Below, one piece after another: positions 35,214 through 39,146 of a DNA stretch of 39,146 nucleotides (the stretch's first letter is position 1; each line of letters opens with the position of its first letter). Source of the stretch: Clostridium cuniculi (GTDB taxonomy: Bacteria; Bacillota; Clostridia; Clostridiales; Clostridiaceae); assembly GCF_004353185.1 (NCBI RefSeq), contig NZ_SMUS01000039.1, positions 1-39,146 of the forward strand, in the 5' to 3' direction. The position numbers and the translations under genes were made by a program. The notes beneath the pieces are model-generated. The model was not told where the DNA came from. It saw nothing but the letters and a program-made list of their open reading frames with translations, and did not search any database.

Positions 35214-35293
35214 GCTATAATATTTGGTATGGAATAAACAGAAGTTAAACTAGATTAAAAGTTAAGATTTAGAGTTTGGATTTATAAGGTATA

Positions 35294-35332
35294 AAAAGGT
35301 ATGATTTCTTTTAGAGGAATCATACCTTTTTA
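35294..35332 (+). terminator. Intrinsic terminator of the protease gene (possibly bidirectional)
   Basis: A 13-bp perfect stem aaaaggtatgatt (35294-35306) / aatcatacctttt (35318-35330). T follows on the plus strand and the A run precedes it, so it could also stop the convergent 62-aa gene. Confidence 0.85.
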
Positions 35333-35382
35333 ATGTGTAAATTAATGAATATATTAATTAGTAAAATATTTAGTGTATGCAT

Positions 35383-35571
35383 TTAAATTATATTTACCCT
35401 CTTCAACATATCTTTAACCTCAAATAATCTACTTTCTAAAGCATCAATTCTAGATGAAAGACGTTCCCTTTCTGAAATGTTATCAGTATTATTTAATTTG
35501 CTATTTAAATTGTCTATATCTGTAGCAAGTGAAATTATTTCGAGAGTATACTCCCATGCACTTTTACCCAT
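35383..35571 (-). CDS. Small coiled-coil hypothetical protein (62 aa)
   Basis: 62 aa on the minus strand. ATG start with GGAGGT eight bases upstream (complement of 35580-35585), so it is likely translated. The protein is almost wholly helical: a short opening MGKSAWEYTLEIISLATDID, then NLNSKLNNTDNISERERLSS and a heptad-like RIDALESRLFEVKDMLKR. No membrane segment or cysteine. No family recognised; a SlyX-like or structural coiled coil is possible. Convergent with the protease gene and divergent from the NADH oxidase gene. Confidence 0.65.
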   Translation of the reverse strand: MGKSAWEYTLEIISLATDIDNLNSKLNNTDNISERERLSSRIDALESRLFEVKDMLKRVNII

Positions 35572-35946
35572 ATTTTAATACCTCCATAAATAAAATTCTA
35601 ATAATATACTATGAAAGAAATAAATAAAAATAACCATTTTTTATAAAAAACTTGTTTAAAATTAATGAAAACGATATAAAATGATAAAAATATGATGAAA
35701 TATTAGTAAATATATTAATGAGATAATTATTCTAAAGAATATAAATTGTGAAAACACAAAAAATAACTTGGATAGTATCTATATAAAAGTAGTTTATAAA
35801 AAAGTTTTTGTTAAAAAATATACAAAAAATTTTAAAAAACTCTTTACTATTTCAGAGCAAAGTAGTATGATTTAATCAAGGAAAATAATTATTAATCGAA
35901 AATAACTATTAATAAAATATCTATATTCTTTTAGGAGGAATTTATT
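35572..35946. other. Divergent regulatory region of the NADH oxidase gene
   Basis: 375 bases. Besides the ribosome site of the 62-aa gene (35580-35585) it holds the promoter and Rex-like site at 35808-35871. The remainder is AT-rich with no small gene or stable RNA that I can see. The NADH oxidase ribosome site TTTTAGGAGGAA is at about 35931-35942. Confidence 0.45.
35808..35871 (+). promoter_or_regulatory. NADH oxidase promoter with upstream Rex-like site
   Basis: TTTACT (35843-35848), a 17-base spacer, then TATGAT (35866-35871). Upstream, TTGTTAAAAAATATACAA (35808-35825) matches 12 of 14 fixed positions of the Rex operator TTGTTAA-N4-TTAACAA. Rex senses the NADH/NAD ratio and commonly controls NADH-consuming enzymes in clostridia, which suits the downstream gene. 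The position upstream of the -35 is slightly unusual for pure repression. Confidence 0.45.
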
Positions 35947-37278
35947 ATGAAAATAGTAGTAGTTGGATGTACACATGCAGGAACAGCTGCAGTAGTTAAT
36001 TTAAAGGAACTTCATCCAGAAAGTGAAATTACAGTATATGAAAAAAATGATAACTTATCATTCTTATCATGTGGAATAGCTTTAAATGTTGGAGGAGTAA
36101 TTAAAGAAACTAAAAATCTTTTCTATAATTCACCAGAAAACCTTGCTAAAATGGGCGTAATAACAAATATGAAGCATGAAGTTTTAGATATAGATTTTGA
36201 GAATAAAACTTTAAAAGTTAAAAATCTTTTAACAAATGAAGAGTTTGAAGATAATTATGACAAATTAGTTCTAACATTAGGATCATGGCCAATTGTTCCT
36301 AAATTTGAAGGTGGAGATTTAGAAAACATTTTATTATGTAAGAATCATGATCACGCAATTGAAATAATTGAAAAATCTAAAGAAGCTAAAAATGTAGTTG
36401 TAATTGGTGCAGGATACATTGGTGTTGAACTTGTAGAAGCTTTTGAAATGCAAGGTAAAAAAGTTACATTAATAGATGCAGAAGAAAGAATTATGGCTAA
36501 ATATCTTGATAAAGAATTCACAGACATAGCTGAAAAAGAATTTGCTGATAGAGGTGTAAACCTAGTTTTAGGAGAAAAAGTAGCTAAATTTGAAGGTGAA
36601 AATGGAAAAGTAACTAAAGTTGTTACTGAAAAAGGAAGCTATGAAGGTGATTTAGTTATACTATGTATTGGATTTGCACCAAGCACTAAGCTTGTTAAAG
36701 GTAAATTAGATACCCTTCCAAATGGAGCAATTATAATTGATGAATATATGAGAACTAGCAAAGAAGATGTATTTGCAGCGGGAGATTGTTGTGTAGTTAA
36801 ATATAATCCAGCTCATGATACAAGATATATTCCTCTTGCAACAAATGCTGTAAGAATGGGTACTTTAGTAGCTAGAAACATTGTTGAGCCAACTCTTAAA
36901 TATATGGGTACTCAAGGTACTTCAGGAATTAAGATTTACGAAAAATGTATAGCTTCAACAGGATTAACTGAAGATGTAGCAAAAGCTACAACTAAAATGA
37001 ATGTTGGTTCAGTATCATTAACTGATAACTATAGACCAGAATTTATGCCTACTTACTTACCTGCTACTATTAAGTTAGTTTTTGATAAAGATACAAGAAG
37101 AGTAATTGGAGGACAAATAATTTCTGATATGGATTTAACTCAATTTATGAATACTTTATCAGTAGTTATTCAAAATGAAATGACTTTAGAAGAGCTTGCA
37201 ATGACAGACTTCTTCTTCCAACCACACTTTAATAAACCATGGAGCATTTTAAATGCAGTTGCATTAAAAGCTTTATAA
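35947..37278 (+). CDS. NADH oxidase/CoA-disulfide reductase family flavoprotein
   Basis: 443 aa. FAD-binding start MKIVVVGCTHAGTAAV, single redox Cys C42 in FLSCGIALNVGG as in H2O-forming Nox, NADH peroxidase and CoA-disulfide reductases, NAD-binding VVVIGAGYIGVELVEAF (~150-166), second FAD contact EDVFAAGDCC, and a C-terminal dimerisation domain with PFAM-type ends (FFFQPHFNKPW). The GCTHAGT in place of the usual GxxxGG/A opening and the SFLSCG block resemble streptococcal water-forming NADH oxidase. Likely role: detoxify O2 or recycle NADH in an anaerobe. Subfamily cannot be fixed without alignment. Monocistronic, with its own promoter and terminator. Confidence 0.9.
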   Translation: MKIVVVGCTHAGTAAVVNLKELHPESEITVYEKNDNLSFLSCGIALNVGGVIKETKNLFYNSPENLAKMGVITNMKHEVLDIDFENKTLKVKNLLTNEEFEDNYDKLVLTLGSWPIVPKFEGGDLENILLCKNHDHAIEIIEKSKEAKNVVVIGAGYIGVELVEAFEMQGKKVTLIDAEERIMAKYLDKEFTDIAEKEFADRGVNLVLGEKVAKFEGENGKVTKVVTEKGSYEGDLVILCIGFAPSTKLVKGKLDTLPNGAIIIDEYMRTSKEDVFAAGDCCVVKYNPAHDTRYIPLATNAVRMGTLVARNIVEPTLKYMGTQGTSGIKIYEKCIASTGLTEDVAKATTKMNVGSVSLTDNYRPEFMPTYLPATIKLVFDKDTRRVIGGQIISDMDLTQFMNTLSVVIQNEMTLEELAMTDFFFQPHFNKPWSILNAVALKAL

Positions 37279-37283
37279 GATTT

Positions 37284-37314
37284 AAAAGGTAATCTAAAAA
37301 TAGATTACCTTTTT
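37284..37314 (+). terminator. Intrinsic terminator of the NADH oxidase gene
   Basis: A 13-bp perfect stem aaaaggtaatcta (37284-37296) / tagattacctttt (37301-37313) with a 4-base loop and T run. Confidence 0.9.
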
Positions 37315-37384
37315 TTGTTAAGTTTTTATGATTTTTGTTATATTAATAAAATATTAATAGTAATATTGTAAAGGGAGGTGACAA

Positions 37385-38680
37385 ATGAAAAATAAATATA
37401 TGAAGTCTATAGCAATAGTTATAGCAATATGTATAGTTACTGGTATAGTGCTAAAAATGAAGATAAGTAAAATTAATAATGATTCACAAGCTAAGAATCA
37501 AAATATAGATGTTAAAGGAAGTGAAGGTGAGGAAAATATAGCTAGTAAGTTTATAGAAGATGGAGAAATGAGAGGGGTTTGGGTATCTACAGTAAGTAAT
37601 TTAGATTGGCCAGAAGTTGGGAATTATGATGTTAAAGTTCAAAAAGAATTATTAAAAGAAAAATTTGATTTTATAGAAGAACAAAATATGAATACAATAT
37701 TTTTTCAAGTTAGACCAATGGGAGATGCTTTATATGAATCTAGTTATGCTCCATGGTCTAAGTATTTAACAGGAACTTTAGGGGAAAATCCAGGATATGA
37801 TCCTTTAGAGTTTGCTATTGATGAAGCTCATAAAAGAGGACTGGAACTTCAAGCATGGTTTAATCCATTTAGAATAGATAGTAATTCAGAAAAATTTAAT
37901 ATAGATAATTATATAGATGAATTACCAGAAGAATCACCATTAAAAAATAATCCTGATTGGATAGTAAAATATAATAATTATCATTATCTTGATGCAGGAA
38001 TACCAGAGGTTAGAGAATATGTTATTGATACAATAATAGAGGTTGTAAAAAATTATAATATTGATGGTGTTGTTCTAGATGATTATTTTTATCCATATCC
38101 TTCAGGAGGAGTGGAGTTTCCTGATGAGGATACATATGAAAAGTATGGTGAAGGTTTTAGTTCAAAAGATGAATGGAGAAGAAACAATATTGATTGTTTT
38201 ATAAGTGAATTATATAGTAAAATAAAGAACACTAATGCTGAAGTGAAATTTGGAGTTAGCCCATTTGGAATATGGAGAAATGGAGAATCTGTAGGTGGAA
38301 GTGATACAAGTGGGTTAAGTAGTTATGATGATGTTTATGTGGATTCTAGAAAGTGGATTCAAGAAGGATGGATTGACTATATTATTCCTCAAATATATTG
38401 GCAATTTGATTATAATTCAGCTCCATTTGCAACACTAGTTGATTGGTGGGCAAAACAAGTAGAGAATACTAATGTAGAGCTATATATTGGGCATGCAGCT
38501 TATAAGATAAATGATTCAAGTTATGGTGAGGCATGGCTTAATGGAAATGAAGTGATAAACCAAATACGATATTCTAGAGCAAATAGTAATGTAAAAGGTA
38601 ACTGTTTCTTTAGATTAAAGACTTTAGAAGAAAATAGACTTGGATTTACAGATAAGTTAAAGGAATTATATACTAGGTAA
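37385..38680 (+). CDS. Membrane-tethered family 10-like glycosyl hydrolase (GHL10/DUF187, YngK-like)
   Basis: 431 aa. The N-terminal signal anchor (residues ~6-26, MKSIAIVIAICIVTGIVLKM) has no clear cleavage site. The GHL10 domain starts at EMRGVWVSTVSNLDWPE and continues with NTIFFQVRPMGDALY, APWSKYLTG, AHKRGLELQAWFNPFR, IDGVVLDDYFYPYP, KFGVSPFGIWRN and WIDYIIPQIYWQF, a TIM-barrel pattern. Family members are proposed to act on peptidoglycan-related or other surface glycans, but substrates are poorly defined. The paired Asp in LDDYFYP are likely catalytic or binding residues (inference). ATG start with AAAGGGAGGTGAC. Own terminator follows. Confidence 0.92.
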   Translation: MKNKYMKSIAIVIAICIVTGIVLKMKISKINNDSQAKNQNIDVKGSEGEENIASKFIEDGEMRGVWVSTVSNLDWPEVGNYDVKVQKELLKEKFDFIEEQNMNTIFFQVRPMGDALYESSYAPWSKYLTGTLGENPGYDPLEFAIDEAHKRGLELQAWFNPFRIDSNSEKFNIDNYIDELPEESPLKNNPDWIVKYNNYHYLDAGIPEVREYVIDTIIEVVKNYNIDGVVLDDYFYPYPSGGVEFPDEDTYEKYGEGFSSKDEWRRNNIDCFISELYSKIKNTNAEVKFGVSPFGIWRNGESVGGSDTSGLSSYDDVYVDSRKWIQEGWIDYIIPQIYWQFDYNSAPFATLVDWWAKQVENTNVELYIGHAAYKINDSSYGEAWLNGNEVINQIRYSRANSNVKGNCFFRLKTLEENRLGFTDKLKELYTR

Positions 38681-38781
38681 ATAAGAGTAAACATATTAAG
38701 ATAAAAGTAGATTTTAAATATATAGTAAAAGTATTAATATAAAATCTATAATAAATATAAAAATAAAGTATTATTTCTAAG

Positions 38782-38815
38782 AGCAATGGTGAAGTAATGG
38801 ACCATTGCTTTTTTA
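38782..38815 (+). terminator. Intrinsic terminator after the GHL10 gene
   Basis: agcaatggt (38782-38790) / accattgct (38801-38809) with a 10-base loop and a T run. Confidence 0.85.
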
Positions 38816-38841
38816 TGTATTTAAATATTTAGTTTTTATAT

Positions 38842-38899
38842 ATAGAAATCTGTTATATTAAATTGTTGTTACCAACAATTTAATATAACAGATTTCTAT
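38842..38899. repeat. Perfect 27-bp-arm inverted repeat with 4-base loop
   Basis: Arms 38842-38868 and 38873-38899 are exact reverse complements around ttac; one further T-G pair can extend it. There is no T run on either side, so it is not a canonical terminator, and a terminator already precedes it. The AT-rich stem would be very stable as RNA or cruciform DNA. It may be a miniature repeat element, a replication/recombination site or an RNA processing hairpin. Confidence 0.85.
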
Positions 38900-39146
38900 G
38901 AGGATTAATAGGTATTTATAAAAGGGGAAATGAAAAGAAGGGATTTTAAGAAATTTTTATTCATTTCGGTTAAACATAGTCAATATTTTCAAAAGAATTC
39001 CAATATATAATATGTTTTTGGGTTACAATTAATTTAAAGAGGAATGAAAAATGACATTATAACTTATATAAATTTATATTAAATTATATAAATAACAAAA
39101 TATTAGAGAATGCATAAGAACAGTTATTATTTTAGAATATTTATAT
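38900..39146 (+). other. Right-end intergenic stretch with a possible 26-codon ORF
   Basis: From the end of the hairpin to the window edge no established gene is seen. An ATG at 38930 follows AAAAGGGGAA at suitable spacing and opens a 26-codon basic frame (MKRRDFKKFLFISVKHS...) ending at TAA 39008. It could be a tiny peptide, an upstream leader ORF or a truncated gene start. Evidence is only the ribosome-site match. Confidence 0.3.

Noticed and set aside
1..39146. CRISPR arrays, tRNA or rRNA genes, intact insertion sequences
   Set aside because: No regularly spaced direct repeats, cloverleaf segments, rRNA blocks or transposase genes were seen on either strand.

Overview
The window is very AT-rich (A/T-biased codons, long A/T intergenic runs, strong GGAGG-type ribosome sites). 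It carries a Firmicutes-type ruvA-ruvB-queA-tgt-yajC neighbourhood with a BofC-like gene upstream and a TIGR04086/YrzE-like gene downstream, as in Bacillus. Together with the spore-linked BofC-like gene, clostridial HflX and LPXTG-type surface proteins, this points to a chromosomal segment of a Clostridium (sensu stricto), probably a host-associated or saccharolytic species. No rRNA, tRNA, CRISPR array, intact insertion sequence or prophage was seen.

Layout. 0.5-3.1 kb: a lone large ATPase with a degenerate PfkB-like N-terminus, a central AAA+ module and a C-terminal RyR domain; this is the least ordinary gene here. 3.1-5.8 kb: hpt (minus strand) and an HflX GTPase whose N-terminal extension carries a complete JAMM/MPN metal-site signature. 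6.1-9.8 kb: cytoplasmic alpha-amylase, a MocR-type GntR/aminotransferase regulator and an overlapping YigZ/IMPACT gene. 10-10.7 kb: YebC regulator. 10.8-12.8 kb: a small NAD(P)-binding protein/Rrf2 repressor operon with a palindromic operator in its promoter, lying between two decayed genes (a tyrosine recombinase N-terminus and the C-lobe of an APH-like kinase). 13-16.8 kb: wall-anchored 5'-nucleotidase and a dicarboxylate/amino-acid symporter. 17-17.7 kb (minus): QueT transporter under a preQ1-I riboswitch. 17.9-24.4 kb: small hypothetical proteins, the BofC-like protein, ruvAB-queA-tgt, yajC and a TIGR04086 membrane protein. 24.6-35.2 kb: two giant wall-anchored proteins, a multidomain pullulanase and a C5a-peptidase/lactocepin-type subtilase. 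35.4-38.7 kb: a 62-aa coiled-coil protein, an NADH oxidase-type flavoprotein and a membrane-tethered GHL10 glycosidase-like protein. The right end holds a 27-bp-arm perfect hairpin.

How the genes fit together. QueT (import of queuosine precursors, sensed by the preQ1 riboswitch), TGT and QueA act in one tRNA-modification pathway. The surface pullulanase and the cytoplasmic amylase form an outside-then-inside starch/glycogen route. Nucleotidase, pullulanase and protease share signal peptide plus sorting-signal architecture for release of nucleosides, maltodextrins and peptides from host or diet polymers. All functional calls are from sequence motifs and synteny read by eye; no database search was run.
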